This document shows positions 26,168 through 35,137 of a stretch of 64,000 nucleotides of DNA, piece after piece. The position numbers and the translations under genes were made by a program. The number at the start of each line of letters is the position of its first letter. Position 1 is the first letter of the stretch. The notes beneath the pieces are model-generated. The model was not told where the DNA came from. It saw only the letters and a list, made by a program, of their open reading frames with translations, and searched no databases. Source of the stretch: Pelomonas asaccharophilus_A (GTDB lineage Bacteria; Pseudomonadota; Gammaproteobacteria; Burkholderiales; Burkholderiaceae_C); the NCBI RefSeq assembly GCF_031458115.1, contig NZ_JAVDXV010000007.1, forward strand, positions 186,001 to 250,000, written 5' to 3'.

Positions 26168-29100
26168 TCGAACAGCTGCGTGCCACCGGCGCCGCCCAGC
26201 GGCACCAGCATGGCCTTCAGCAGCGGCTGGTCGAAGTACGGCGCGAACGCGCCGCGCTGGTTGTTCTCCACCTGCGCGATCAGCCGCTTGAACGGCTCCA
26301 CCAGGTCGGCCAACGGCTTGCCGCTCCCCGCCAGCCAGCGCAGGTCGGCCTGCATGGACTCCAGCGCGCGCTTGCGCGTCGCTTCGGCCGCCTGCTTCAG
26401 CAGCACGGTCAGCCCGATCAGCGCGACGACGTAGAAGCTCACGCCGATCGCGATCGCCGGCGTCAACGCCCAGTTGTCGAACAGGCGGCTGCGCGCCACC
26501 ACCAGCAGCGCCAGCACGACGAAGGGCCCGATGACCAGCCGCGCGACCGGCGCACTGCGCCGCGCCACCACCTGCACGTCGATCCAGTCGTCCAGCAGCG
26601 TGTGCATCGTGAAGCCGCCACCGTCCTTGCTGCGCTCCTCGGGCCGCGCACTGAAGCGCTGGGACCACAGCGCCTGGTGCTCCTCGCCCAGCGAGCGGGC
26701 GAACACCGCGATGGTCGCGTCCGGGTAGAAGCTGCGGCCCGCGTTCAGGTGGCGCACGAAGCGCAGCAGCAGCACCGTCGCATCCGCCACCGCGACGATG
26801 AGCAGCGGCAGCAGCAGCAGGATCACGTAGAGCGTGGCCTTCACGATCTGGCGGTGCTCGTCACCACGCACCGGCACTTCGGGGATCTGGCCCTCGGACA
26901 GTCCCAGGAAGATCAGCCCGACCAGTGCGATGGTCAGCACGAACCACACCAGCGTGCGCGCCGCCCGCGGCCGCGCCTCGCCGCGCTCGCCATACTCCTG
27001 CCACAGCTGGGCGAAATCGCAGCTGAAGCCCACGCCGGGCCGCCAGAACAGCACGCTGACATGGTCGAACCAGCCGCGCACCAGGCCGCGCAGGTTGGTG
27101 CGCACCATCGCCTGCGGCTGCGGCCGTGGCAGGCGCAGCCAGTCGGAGTCCTCGCGCAGCAGCTGCAGCGAACTGGCCCAGGCCCAGTCCAGCGTCCACA
27201 GGATGGCGAACAGCGCCAGCAGGTGGATGAGGTGCGACGGCCAGGCGCTGACGCCCTCCAGCCAGGCCACCGGCTCGCAGGTGCCGCAACTGCCGCCGCC
27301 GCGCCAGCCGCTGGCGGGCCAGGCCAGCCACAACCACACGCCGGCCACCATGGCCAGCACCACCAGATGCAGCCGGTCCACGCTGGCCGGCTGGTCCGGC
27401 GGCGGTGGCTGCTCGCGCCGCGCCGACAGCAGCGCCGGCAGCACGGCCAGCAACGCGCCGAACGCCGCCAGGCTGGCCAGCAGCAGCGCATGGATGAAGT
27501 CCAGCCGGCTGGGCAGCACGAACTCGATGAGGCTGGCCAGCACATAGGAGAACAGCCCGGCGTGCAGGGCCACCAGCACGATGGCCGTCATGTCCATCTG
27601 CGGCTGGTTGGCCAGCGTGGGCTCGCGCAGGAACACGCGGCGCGCCTGCCGGATGGCCGGCGTGGACGGCCACACCAGCAGCAGCGTGCCCGTCACCGCG
27701 ATCATCAGCACCGCCACCAGCACGCGGCCCGCACCGCTGGCCGCCGGCCGTGCCTCCAGCGCATAGCCGGCCAGCGGCACGGCGCTGCTGCGGCCCACCT
27801 CGTACAGCGACGGGTTGGCCAGCGCCAGATCTAATGCGGCGCGCTCGCGCTGCTTGCAGGCCTCGTCGCGGCAGGCCGCGCGGCGGGCGGCGGCGTAGGT
27901 GCTGGTCTGGTAGATGTCGCGCAGCGGCGGTGTTCCGGCCTGCAGGTTGAGCGCCTCGGCGCCACCCTTGGCCGCCGGCGGCGGCGCGTAGAACGCCAGC
28001 GGCAGGCTGCTGGCCACGACCAGGTTGCGCGTGAACGCCTGCGTGCGCGGGTGCAGGTAGCGCGCGTCCATGTCGGTCGTGAAGAACATCTTGTCCGGGA
28101 AGTCCTCGTGCAGCGCCTGAAGCACCAGCAGCTTGTCGTGCACGTCGGTCGCGAAGATGCCGATGGCGCCGATCTGCGGCCGCCCGACGTCGATCTCGCT
28201 GCGTTTGAGATCCGCACCCAGGCGGCGCAGATAGTCCAGTTGGTCCCGGCTTTCGGGCCATTCCAGCGTGGCGGCCTTGGCTGTGGTCGGCGCTGCGCTC
28301 TCGCGCGTCGTCACGCCGTCCAGACCGCGGAAGAAGTAGACGACCTCCAGCTGCAACCGGTCTTCGCCGCCCTGCCCCAGCCGGTGTTTCAGTTCGGACA
28401 CCAGCGACTGCGCATACAGCGAGTCCCGCTCCGCGACGATCACCACGCGGCGCCGGCTGTCCGCCGACAGGCGCAGCCGCAGCTCCGCATCCAGCTTGCG
28501 GATCAGCTCGCCGTCGTTGCCCACGGTGCGCTGCAACTGCACGATGCCGCTGTCGCCGGTGATGCGCTTGAACTGCTCGGTGACGAAGGCGTCCAGGTCC
28601 TGCTTGTTCAGCTCGGCCAGCATGCGGTTGGGCGCCGTGGAGGCCGAGTTGTAGAACTCGGCGCGCGACAGCAGCCGGTAGCCCTCCAGCACCTCGGGCG
28701 CCAGGCCTGTCTGTTCCTGCAGGCCCGGCGCGGCACAGCGCGCGGCCGCGGCCGATGCGGCTGGCGAGGCGCTGCTGCGGTCGGCCGCGCAACGCAGGTC
28801 GGCCAGCGCCAGGCGCAAGGCATCAGTGGACGACGGCCCGATGACCGCCAGCCCGGGCTGGCCACCGGGGCCGTACTTGAAGCTGGCGTTGTCCAGCGCC
28901 TGCGTGCCCATCAACTGCTGCGTCAGCTGCGCCAGCGCGTCCAGCTTGCGGTGCGGCAGTGCGTTCTCGTCCACCCACAGCACGGCCACCTGCGCGTAGC
29001 GGCTGTCTGCGCCGGTGCGGCTGCCCGGCTTGTCGCGGTGCCCGGTGCGCAGCGACAGCAGCTCGTAGGGCACGACAAACGGCGGCCGCAACCGGCCGGG

Positions 29101-29670
29101 CTGGCTGGCCGCGCTGGCCGGCGCTGTTGCAGCCTGGACGGGCTTGGCGGCCGCGATGGGCTCCAGCAGGTCGAACTCCAGCAAGCTCAGCCGCTCGGCG
29201 TTGTCGGGCACGTAGTCCATCGCCTGCAGGCCCGCCAGCGCCGCATAGCGCACGCGCCGGCGCGCCTCCTCGGCGCCGACGAAGTCCGCGCCGGGCAGCA
29301 GGCCCAGCACGATGAGGGTGTCGTCCAGGCGCTGGTCGTGGTCGCGGTCCAGCTTGGCCAGCATCTGACGCGGGTCGCGCGCTTCGGCCACGCCGTCGCG
29401 GCAGTCACCGCCCTTGGCCGACTGCTTGCGCACCTGGTCGCAGCGCTCACCGCGTTCGGTCTCGTAGCGCCGCAGCGCGGCGAAGGGGTCTTCCCACAAC
29501 CGCGCGTTGAGCTCCAGCTCCGGGTCCAGCGGCGCCTGCGCGCGCGGCTTCTCGGCGGGCCGCAGTGGCTCGAATGCATGGGGCACCAGCTGTGTGCTGG
29601 CGATGAAGGCCACCAGCACCGCCGCGCTTGCCCACGGAAAGCCGCCAAAGCCGCTCTTGGAGTCCGCCAT
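26146..29670 (-). CDS. Large unrecognised membrane protein with a periplasmic-binding-protein-like ectodomain
   Basis: The 1174-residue protein has one N-terminal transmembrane helix (about 13-31), a periplasmic region of about 610 residues, then roughly nine or ten more transmembrane helices (about 645-1130) and a short cytoplasmic C-terminus. The ectodomain begins with ELNARLWEDPFAALRRYE and contains alternating strand-helix units such as YAQVAVLWVDE (about 227), GLAVIGPSSTDAL (about 270), RRRVVIVAERDSLYAQSLV (about 407) and IGAIGIFATDVHDKLLVLQA with FFTTDMDARYL (about 500). That reads like a two-lobed type-1 ligand-binding fold. I do not recognise the family. It lies 121 bp downstream of hslO on the same strand. 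Confidence 0.75.
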   Translation of the reverse strand: MADSKSGFGGFPWASAAVLVAFIASTQLVPHAFEPLRPAEKPRAQAPLDPELELNARLWEDPFAALRRYETERGERCDQVRKQSAKGGDCRDGVAEARDPRQMLAKLDRDHDQRLDDTLIVLGLLPGADFVGAEEARRRVRYAALAGLQAMDYVPDNAERLSLLEFDLLEPIAAAKPVQAATAPASAASQPGRLRPPFVVPYELLSLRTGHRDKPGSRTGADSRYAQVAVLWVDENALPHRKLDALAQLTQQLMGTQALDNASFKYGPGGQPGLAVIGPSSTDALRLALADLRCAADRSSASPAASAAAARCAAPGLQEQTGLAPEVLEGYRLLSRAEFYNSASTAPNRMLAELNKQDLDAFVTEQFKRITGDSGIVQLQRTVGNDGELIRKLDAELRLRLSADSRRRVVIVAERDSLYAQSLVSELKHRLGQGGEDRLQLEVVYFFRGLDGVTTRESAAPTTAKAATLEWPESRDQLDYLRRLGADLKRSEIDVGRPQIGAIGIFATDVHDKLLVLQALHEDFPDKMFFTTDMDARYLHPRTQAFTRNLVVASSLPLAFYAPPPAAKGGAEALNLQAGTPPLRDIYQTSTYAAARRAACRDEACKQRERAALDLALANPSLYEVGRSSAVPLAGYALEARPAASGAGRVLVAVLMIAVTGTLLLVWPSTPAIRQARRVFLREPTLANQPQMDMTAIVLVALHAGLFSYVLASLIEFVLPSRLDFIHALLLASLAAFGALLAVLPALLSARREQPPPPDQPASVDRLHLVVLAMVAGVWLWLAWPASGWRGGGSCGTCEPVAWLEGVSAWPSHLIHLLALFAILWTLDWAWASSLQLLREDSDWLRLPRPQPQAMVRTNLRGLVRGWFDHVSVLFWRPGVGFSCDFAQLWQEYGERGEARPRAARTLVWFVLTIALVGLIFLGLSEGQIPEVPVRGDEHRQIVKATLYVILLLLPLLIVAVADATVLLLRFVRHLNAGRSFYPDATIAVFARSLGEEHQALWSQRFSARPEERSKDGGGFTMHTLLDDWIDVQVVARRSAPVARLVIGPFVVLALLVVARSRLFDNWALTPAIAIGVSFYVVALIGLTVLLKQAAEATRKRALESMQADLRWLAGSGKPLADLVEPFKRLIAQVENNQRGAFAPYFDQPLLKAMLVPLGGAGGTQLFDYLLLGR

Positions 29671-29791
29671 TGCCTACTCCCGGCCCTTGCGAAACCGGGC
29701 CAGCCGCCCAAGGTCTCAGCTCAGAGAGGCGGCGTCAATCGCCAGCGGCGTGCACGTCCATAGAACACATGACGCGCCCGTTGCTCTGCAG

Positions 29792-30754
29792 CTACTGCAG
29801 GCTGCCGCCCGCGCTGCCTTCAGGCGGGTTGCCGCCCGGCGTGAACAGCGCGCCCACATCCACCGCATCGAAGCGATAGTGCCGACCGCAGAAGTCGCAG
29901 CCGATCTCGACATCGCCGCGCTCGGCCAGCACGCTGTCGATCTCCTCGCGGCCCAGGCCACGCAGCATCTGGCCCACGCGCTCGCGCGAGCAGGTGCAGG
30001 CGAAACGAGGCGCCTGGGGTTCGAAGCGAGTCACCGTCTCTTCCCAGAACAGGCGGCGCAGGATGGTGTCGGCGTCCAGCGTCAGCAACTCCTCGGCCGT
30101 CAGCGTGCCGGCCAGGATGGCGATGCGGTTGAAGCCTTCCGAAAGACCGATGTCGTCCTCATTGCGCTTGCCTTCCAGGTTGCCCTCGCCCTCCACCGGC
30201 AGGCGCTGGATCAGCAGGCCCGCGGCGATGTCGCCGTTGGCGGCCAGCACCAGCCGCGTGTCCAGTTGCTCGGACTGCAGCATGTAGTGCTCCAGCACCT
30301 CGCTCATCTTCTGCAGCGGCTCGCGCTGGTCGCCATGCAGCGGCACCACGCCCTGGTAGGGCTGCTGGCCGGGAAACTTGTCCTTCGGGTCCAGCGTGAT
30401 CGCGCAGCGGCCCTGGCCGCGCACATTGACCATGGCCTCCAGCGTCGCGCCGGGCTCCACCGTGCCCACGCACTTGGCCGTCGCGCGAAAACTCAGGTCG
30501 GGCTGTGCCTCGGCCACGGCCAGCTTGACCGGCCCGTCGCCCATGACCTGCAGCACCAGCGCGCCGTTGAACTTGATGTTGGCCTGCATCAGCACGGCCG
30601 CGGCGCTCATCTGGCCCAGCATGTCGCGCAGTTCGGGCGGGTATTCCTGGCCGGGCTCGCGGCGGCTCAGCATCTCCTGCCACTCGTCGGTCAGCCTCAC
30701 CAGCATGCCGCGCACCGGCAGGCCATCGAACAGGAACTTGTGCAATTCACTCAT
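29792..30754 (-). CDS. hslO: Redox-regulated chaperone Hsp33
   Basis: The 320-residue protein begins MSELHKFLFDGLPVRGMLVRL and has the zinc-binding redox switch near the C-terminus: C253-x-C255, then 30 residues, C286-x-x-C289, exactly the CxC-X27-32-CxxC pattern. Oxidation of these cysteines releases zinc and turns Hsp33 into an ATP-independent holdase in the cytoplasm. ATG 30754 overlaps the end of the gamma-carbonic-anhydrase-like gene by 4 nt, so the two are co-translated. Confidence 0.96.
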   Translation of the reverse strand: MSELHKFLFDGLPVRGMLVRLTDEWQEMLSRREPGQEYPPELRDMLGQMSAAAVLMQANIKFNGALVLQVMGDGPVKLAVAEAQPDLSFRATAKCVGTVEPGATLEAMVNVRGQGRCAITLDPKDKFPGQQPYQGVVPLHGDQREPLQKMSEVLEHYMLQSEQLDTRLVLAANGDIAAGLLIQRLPVEGEGNLEGKRNEDDIGLSEGFNRIAILAGTLTAEELLTLDADTILRRLFWEETVTRFEPQAPRFACTCSRERVGQMLRGLGREEIDSVLAERGDVEIGCDFCGRHYRFDAVDVGALFTPGGNPPEGSAGGSLQ

Positions 30755-31275
30755 GAGATTCTTTTCAGGCCAGCCGAATAGCGGCGGCCGTTGTTCACGT
30801 AATGGGCCGCGCTGACCTTGAGCCCGGCGATCTGCGCCTCGCTCAATTCGCGCACGACCTTGGCCGGCGCGCCCACGATGAGGCTGCCGTCCGGAAATTC
30901 CTTGCCCTCGGTGACCAGCGCGCCCGCGCCAACGATGCAGTTGCGGCCGATGCGTGCGCCATTCAAGACCACCGCCCCGATGCCGATCAGGCTTTCGTCG
31001 CCCACCGTGCAGCCATGCAGCATGACCTGGTGGCCCACGGTGACGTTCTGGCCCAGCACCAGCGGAAAGCCGTGGTCGGCGTGCAGCACCGAGCCGTCCT
31101 GGATGTTGCTGCCCGCGCCAATCGTCAGCGTGTCGCTGTCGCCGCGCAGCACGGCGTTGAACCAGACGCTGACGCCCTCGCCCAGCGTGACGCGGCCGAT
31201 GACCTCGGCGCTGTCGGCCACCCAGGCGGTGTCGGCGATGTCGGGAATGTGCTCGTCGAGCTGGTAGATCGCCAT
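30751..31275 (-). CDS. Gamma-carbonic-anhydrase-like hexapeptide protein (YrdA/CaiE family)
   Basis: A 174-residue left-handed beta-helix protein: ADSAEVIGRVTLGEGVSVWF, VLRGDSDTLTIGAGSNIQDG, then SVLHADHGFP, VTVGHQVMLHGC. The three histidines expected to bind metal in gamma-carbonic anhydrases are H in LHADHG, H in VGHQV and H in MLHGC. Members from many bacteria lack measurable anhydrase activity, so function is uncertain. ATG 31275 fits the family start. It overlaps hslO. Confidence 0.9.
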   Translation of the reverse strand: MAIYQLDEHIPDIADTAWVADSAEVIGRVTLGEGVSVWFNAVLRGDSDTLTIGAGSNIQDGSVLHADHGFPLVLGQNVTVGHQVMLHGCTVGDESLIGIGAVVLNGARIGRNCIVGAGALVTEGKEFPDGSLIVGAPAKVVRELSEAQIAGLKVSAAHYVNNGRRYSAGLKRIS

Positions 31276-31389
31276 CGTGCGCCCGTGTTGTTGGCCCAGA
31301 GGGCGAAGCGGCGATTTTATGGGGCTGCCCCACTCCCCGCGGGCACCGCGATGGTGCTCGAATGGTCTGCACACCCCGCCCCCCCCACC

Positions 31390-31842
31390 ATGCTCCTGCG
31401 CCGTCTGCTCCTTCGCCTGCTGCTCGCTGCCACTCTGTCGGCTCAGCCGCGGCCATGGTGGTCACGCTGCGTCAGCCGGAGAGCGACACCGACACGCGCC
31501 AGGCCTATGACGACGCGATCATCCGGCTGGCCCTGGACAAGACCCTGGCCACGCACGGCCCCTACCGCGTAGAGAGCGCGCCGGCCATGAACATCCAGCG
31601 CGCGCTGGTCAGCGTCGAACAGCTCCGCTACCCCAACGTCCTGGTCGTGTCCAGCCCCGACCCGGCCCGCGCCGCCGCCGGCCTGGTGCCGGTGCGCTTC
31701 CCGCTGCAAATGGGCGCGGTGGGGCATCGCGTCTGCTCCGTGTCGCCGCAGGTCCAGGCCGCCGTCGCCCAGGCGCGCACGCTGGCGGAGCTGCGACGCT
31801 TTCGCCGGCTCGCCGACAATCGCGGCCAATGGAAATCCGTTC
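31390..31842 (+). pseudogene. Frameshifted N-terminal fragment of a periplasmic binding-protein-like gene
   Basis: ATG 31390 opens a signal peptide (MLLRRLLLRLLLAATLSA) in one frame. The continuing protein (VVTLRQPESD...LALDKTLATHGPYRVE) runs in another frame from about 31455; loss of a single G in the CCGCGGCC stretch would explain this. The second part resembles the first 130 residues of the intact gene at 39066 (shared LAL...GPYR-I/V-E, then P-VR-x-PL) and then stops being related where DUF455 begins. The C-terminal half is missing. I read this as a decayed paralogue. Confidence 0.65.
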
Positions 31843-32611
31843 CCGCGCCCTCGCCGTCCTGCTCATCGCCGACCCCATCGCCAAGGCCGCCGCGGCCCAG
31901 GCGCTGGACGCCTCGCTGCCGGTCGACACGCTGGCCCAGATCGCCGAGCCCGCCGGCATTCCCGGCCGGCCCGAGCGGCCGCGCCTCGTCGAGCACATCA
32001 CGCTGAAGCCGCCGTCCATGCGCACGCCGGCCGGCATCGCGGCGCTGGTGCACGCCATCGCGCACATCGAGTTCAACGCGATCAACCTGGCGCTGGACGC
32101 CTGCTGGCGCTTCCCCGGCATGCCGGAGGCCTTCTACCGCGACTGGCTGCGCATCGCCCAGGAGGAAGCCAAGCACTTCACGCTGCTGCGCGACCACCTG
32201 CTAGGCCTGGGCTTCGATTACGGCGACTTCGACGCCCACAACGCGCTGTGGGACATGGCCGAGCGCACCCGGCATGACCTGCTGGCCCGCATCGCGCTGG
32301 TGCCGCGCACGCTGGAGGCGCGCGGGCTGGATGCGTCGCCGGCCGTCAAGCGCAAGCTGGTCGGCGCCGGCGACCACCGCGCCGGCGAGATCCTCGACGT
32401 CATCCTGCACGACGAAGTCGGCCATGTGCTGGCCGGCAACCGCTGGTACCGCTTCCTGTGCGAACAGCGCGGGCTGGAGCCCGTCGCCACCTACGCCGAG
32501 TTGGCCGCCCGCTACCAGGCGCCCAAGCTGCGCGCGCCCTTCAACCTCGAGGCCCGCCGCGCGGCCGGCTTCGACGAAGCGGAACTGGCCGCCCTGCAAC
32601 AAGCTTCCTGA
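31829..32611 (+). CDS. DUF455 ferritin-like protein
   Basis: A 260-residue protein of the DUF455 family, with LVHAIAHIEFNAINLALDA, FYRDWLRIAQEEAKHFTLLRDHL and LHDEVGHVLAGNRW, giving a four-helix ferritin-like bundle with conserved Glu and ExxH metal ligands. Some family members have been linked to tRNA hydroxylation-like or di-iron chemistry, but no function can be assigned here. The ATG at 31829 overlaps the decayed upstream gene. Its stop overlaps the EamA gene start by one base (TGATG). Confidence 0.88.
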   Translation: MEIRSRALAVLLIADPIAKAAAAQALDASLPVDTLAQIAEPAGIPGRPERPRLVEHITLKPPSMRTPAGIAALVHAIAHIEFNAINLALDACWRFPGMPEAFYRDWLRIAQEEAKHFTLLRDHLLGLGFDYGDFDAHNALWDMAERTRHDLLARIALVPRTLEARGLDASPAVKRKLVGAGDHRAGEILDVILHDEVGHVLAGNRWYRFLCEQRGLEPVATYAELAARYQAPKLRAPFNLEARRAAGFDEAELAALQQAS

Positions 32612-33528
32612 TGTCCCGCATCCAAGCCAATCTGCTGCTCACCCTGGTCGCGCTGGTCTGGGGCTCGGCCTTCGTCGCCCAAAGCCAGGGCATGGCCGAT
32701 GTCGGCCCGCTGCTGTTCACCGGCGTGCGTTTCCTGATCGGCGCGTTCGTCGTGCTGCCGCTGGCGGTGCTGGAGTGGCGCCGGGTGGGCCGCCAGGACC
32801 GGCCGCTGCAGCGCCGCGACGGCTGGCAGATCGCCGGCCTGGGCGTGCTGATGACGCTGGGCGCCGCCATGCAGCAGATCGGCATCCAGTACACCAGCGT
32901 CACCAACGCCGGCTTCCTGACCGCCGTCTATGTGCCGCTGGTGCCGGTGCTGGCCTGGCTGCTGCTGGGGCAGATCGCGCACTGGTCCGTGTGGCCCGCG
33001 GCGGCCGGCTGCCTGGCGGGTGCCTTCCTGCTGTCGGGCGCGCACGAGTTGAACGTCGGTCTGGGCGACCTGTGGGTGGCCGGCTCGGCCATCCCCTGGG
33101 CCGTGCACGTGCTGATGGTGGGCCGCTGGGCCGACCGCATGGGCGCGCCCTTCCTGGTTGCCTGCGGCCAGTTCGCCGTCTGCGGCGTGCTGTCGCTGGC
33201 CGCGGCGTTCGTCATGGAGCCGGTGCGCTGGGCCGGCCTGCAGGCCGCCGCCTGGCCCATTGCCTACACCGGTGTGCTGTCGGTGGGCATTGCGTTCACC
33301 GCCCAGGTCGTCGCGCAGCGCTACGCGCATGCGGCGGACGCGGCCATCATCCTGTCCGCCGAGACGCTGTTCGCCGCCGCTTTCGGCTACGCGCTGATGG
33401 GGGAGCGCCTCAGCACCACCGGCCTCGTCGGCTGCGGCCTGATGCTGGCCTGCGTGCTGCTCGTGCAACTTGTGCCTTTGGTGGGAACCCTGAGGCGACG
33501 CCAAATTCTGACAACCCAGTCAAATTAA
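32611..33528 (+). CDS. EamA-family drug/metabolite transporter
   Basis: A 305-residue integral membrane protein with ten predicted helices in two EamA repeats: N-terminal LLTLVALVWGSAFVAQSQGM, GIQYTSVTNAGFLTAVYVPLVPVLAWLLL, and the second repeat ending AAIILSAETLFAAAFGYALMGERLS. These motifs resemble the YdcZ/RhaT-like DMT exporters for amino acids or metabolites. It is coupled to DUF455 and precedes an omega-aminotransferase. The transported compound is unknown. Confidence 0.9.
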   Translation: MSRIQANLLLTLVALVWGSAFVAQSQGMADVGPLLFTGVRFLIGAFVVLPLAVLEWRRVGRQDRPLQRRDGWQIAGLGVLMTLGAAMQQIGIQYTSVTNAGFLTAVYVPLVPVLAWLLLGQIAHWSVWPAAAGCLAGAFLLSGAHELNVGLGDLWVAGSAIPWAVHVLMVGRWADRMGAPFLVACGQFAVCGVLSLAAAFVMEPVRWAGLQAAAWPIAYTGVLSVGIAFTAQVVAQRYAHAADAAIILSAETLFAAAFGYALMGERLSTTGLVGCGLMLACVLLVQLVPLVGTLRRRQILTTQSN

Positions 33529-33540
33529 CTTCTAGACTTT

Positions 33541-33560
33541 GGGCTTCCCCTGAGGAGCCC
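33541..33560 (+). promoter_or_regulatory. Hairpin covering the aminotransferase ribosome-binding site
   Basis: GGGCT (33541-33545) pairs with AGCCC (33556-33560), with two further pairs inward, and encloses most of the GAGGAG ribosome site (33552-33557) of the gene starting at 33564. It could hinder initiation, or simply be a short terminator stem after the EamA gene. Confidence 0.35.
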
Positions 33561-33563
33561 TGC

Positions 33564-34880
33564 ATGAGCGCTGACGTTTCCAAGCTGGATGCCTACTGGA
33601 TGCCCTTCACTGCCAACCGGCAATTCAAGCAGGCGCCGCGCCTGCTGACGCAGGCCGACGGCATGTTCTTCCGCGACGACAAGGGCCGCGAGGTGCTGGA
33701 CGGCATCGCCGGCCTGTGGTGCGTGAATGCGGGCCACAACCGCCCGAAGATCGTCAAGGCCATCCAGGAGCAGGCCGCCGAACTGGATTTCGCGCCGCCG
33801 TTCCAGATGGGCCACCCCAAGGCCTTCGAGCTGGCCGAGCGGCTGGCAGCCATCGCGCCCGCGGGAATGAACCGCGTGTTCTTCACGAACTCGGGTTCCG
33901 AGTCGGTGGACACCGCGCTGAAGATGGCCATCGCCTACCACCGCGTGCGCGGCGAAGGCGCCCGCACCCGCCTCATCGGCCGCGAGCGCGGCTACCACGG
34001 CGTCAACTTCGGCGGCATCTCGGTAGGCGGCATGGTGGCCAACCGCAAGATGTTCGGCAGCCTGCTGGCGGGCGTGGACCACATCCGCCATACGCACGAC
34101 CCGGCGCGCAATGCCTTCTCGGTCGGCATTCCGCAACATGGCGCCGAGTTCGCCGACGACCTGGAGCGCCTGGTGGCGCTGCATGACGCAAGCACAATAG
34201 CCGCCGTCATCGTCGAACCCGTCGCCGGCTCCACCGGCGTGCTGATCCCGCCGGCCGGCTACCTGCAGCGACTACGCGACATCTGCGACAAGCACGGCAT
34301 CCTGCTGATCTTCGACGAGGTCATCACCGGCTTCGGCCGCACCGGCAACCCGTTCGGCGCGCAGACCTTCGGCGTGACGCCCGACCTGATGACGGTGGCC
34401 AAGGGCATCACCAACGGCTGCGTGCCCATGGGCGCGGTCTTCGCGCAGCAGAAGATCCACGATGCCTTCATGACCGGGCCCGAGCACCTGATCGAGTTCT
34501 TCCACGGCTACACCTACTCGGCCCACCCGCTGGCCTGCGCGGCCGGCATTGCCACGCTGGACACCTATGCGGACGACGACCTGCTGACTCGCGCCGCGCG
34601 CATGCAGGGCGAGTTCGCCGAGGCGCTGCACTCGCTGCGCGACGAGCCCAACGTCATCGACGTGCGCAACATCGGCCTGGTGGGCGGCATCGAGCTCAAA
34701 GCCCTGGACGGCCAGCCCGCCAAGCGCGCCTTCAACGTGTTCCTGGACTGCTGGGACAAGGGCCTGCTGATCCGCACGACCGGCGACACCGTCGCGCTGT
34801 CGCCGCCGCTCATCATCGAAAGCAGCCACATCGAACGCATCATCGACACGCTGCGCGGCGCGCTGCGCCGGGCGGCCTGA
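33564..34880 (+). CDS. Beta-alanine--pyruvate aminotransferase-like class III omega-aminotransferase
   Basis: The 438-residue PLP enzyme closely follows Pseudomonas beta-alanine:pyruvate transaminase: LDAYWMPFTANRQFK, FFTNSGSESVDTALKMAIAY, RERGYHGVNFGGISVGGM, AVIVEPVAGSTGVLIPP, LLIFDEVITGFGRTG, PLP lysine K280 in VAKGITNGCVPMG, and FFHGYTYSAHPLACAAG. It should transfer amino groups from beta-alanine or other omega-amino donors to pyruvate. A GAGGAG ribosome site precedes ATG 33564 by 6 bp. The neighbouring exporter might move a related amino compound, but this is speculation. Confidence 0.93.
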   Translation: MSADVSKLDAYWMPFTANRQFKQAPRLLTQADGMFFRDDKGREVLDGIAGLWCVNAGHNRPKIVKAIQEQAAELDFAPPFQMGHPKAFELAERLAAIAPAGMNRVFFTNSGSESVDTALKMAIAYHRVRGEGARTRLIGRERGYHGVNFGGISVGGMVANRKMFGSLLAGVDHIRHTHDPARNAFSVGIPQHGAEFADDLERLVALHDASTIAAVIVEPVAGSTGVLIPPAGYLQRLRDICDKHGILLIFDEVITGFGRTGNPFGAQTFGVTPDLMTVAKGITNGCVPMGAVFAQQKIHDAFMTGPEHLIEFFHGYTYSAHPLACAAGIATLDTYADDDLLTRAARMQGEFAEALHSLRDEPNVIDVRNIGLVGGIELKALDGQPAKRAFNVFLDCWDKGLLIRTTGDTVALSPPLIIESSHIERIIDTLRGALRRAA

Positions 34881-34886
34881 GGTGAA

Positions 34887-35030
34887 GTTGAAGCCCCTCG
34901 CCCAGTCCCGCGTCGCTGAACGCGCGCGTGCCCCGGTCGGTCCCCCGGGGGGACGGCGATGCTTGCGGCATCGAGCCGCAAGCACATCGCCCAACGCGGG
35001 CCGGCTTGGGGCGGCCCGGCGCTCGGCCCG
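34887..35030 (+). repeat. Dispersed structured intergenic repeat, copy B
   Basis: This 144-bp sequence is the plus-strand counterpart of copy A. Hairpin 1 is GTCCCC/GGGGAC (34940-34945/34949-34954). Hairpin 2 spans 34955-34991: ggcgat and gcttgcggc pair with gccgcaagc and atcgcc around loop atcga, with the same 2-nt AC bulge as copy A. Two adjacent pairs of the apical stem differ from copy A on both sides (TT:AA against GC:GC), so pairing is kept. It starts 6 bp after the aminotransferase stop. Confidence 0.85.
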
Positions 35031-35137
35031 CAAGCTTCCGCGACGCGGGTCACTCCCTGCGCAACGGAGCCCCTGACATCAAGCCCGGCTAGACTGCGCG
35101 CCCGCCGGCGGCCACGAGCCGCTGCTCAAGGATTCCG

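Noticed and set aside
34881..35137. Small protein genes inside the dispersed repeats
   Set aside because: Short open frames differ between the two copies and are interrupted or shifted, while the DNA hairpins are kept; a structural role fits better.
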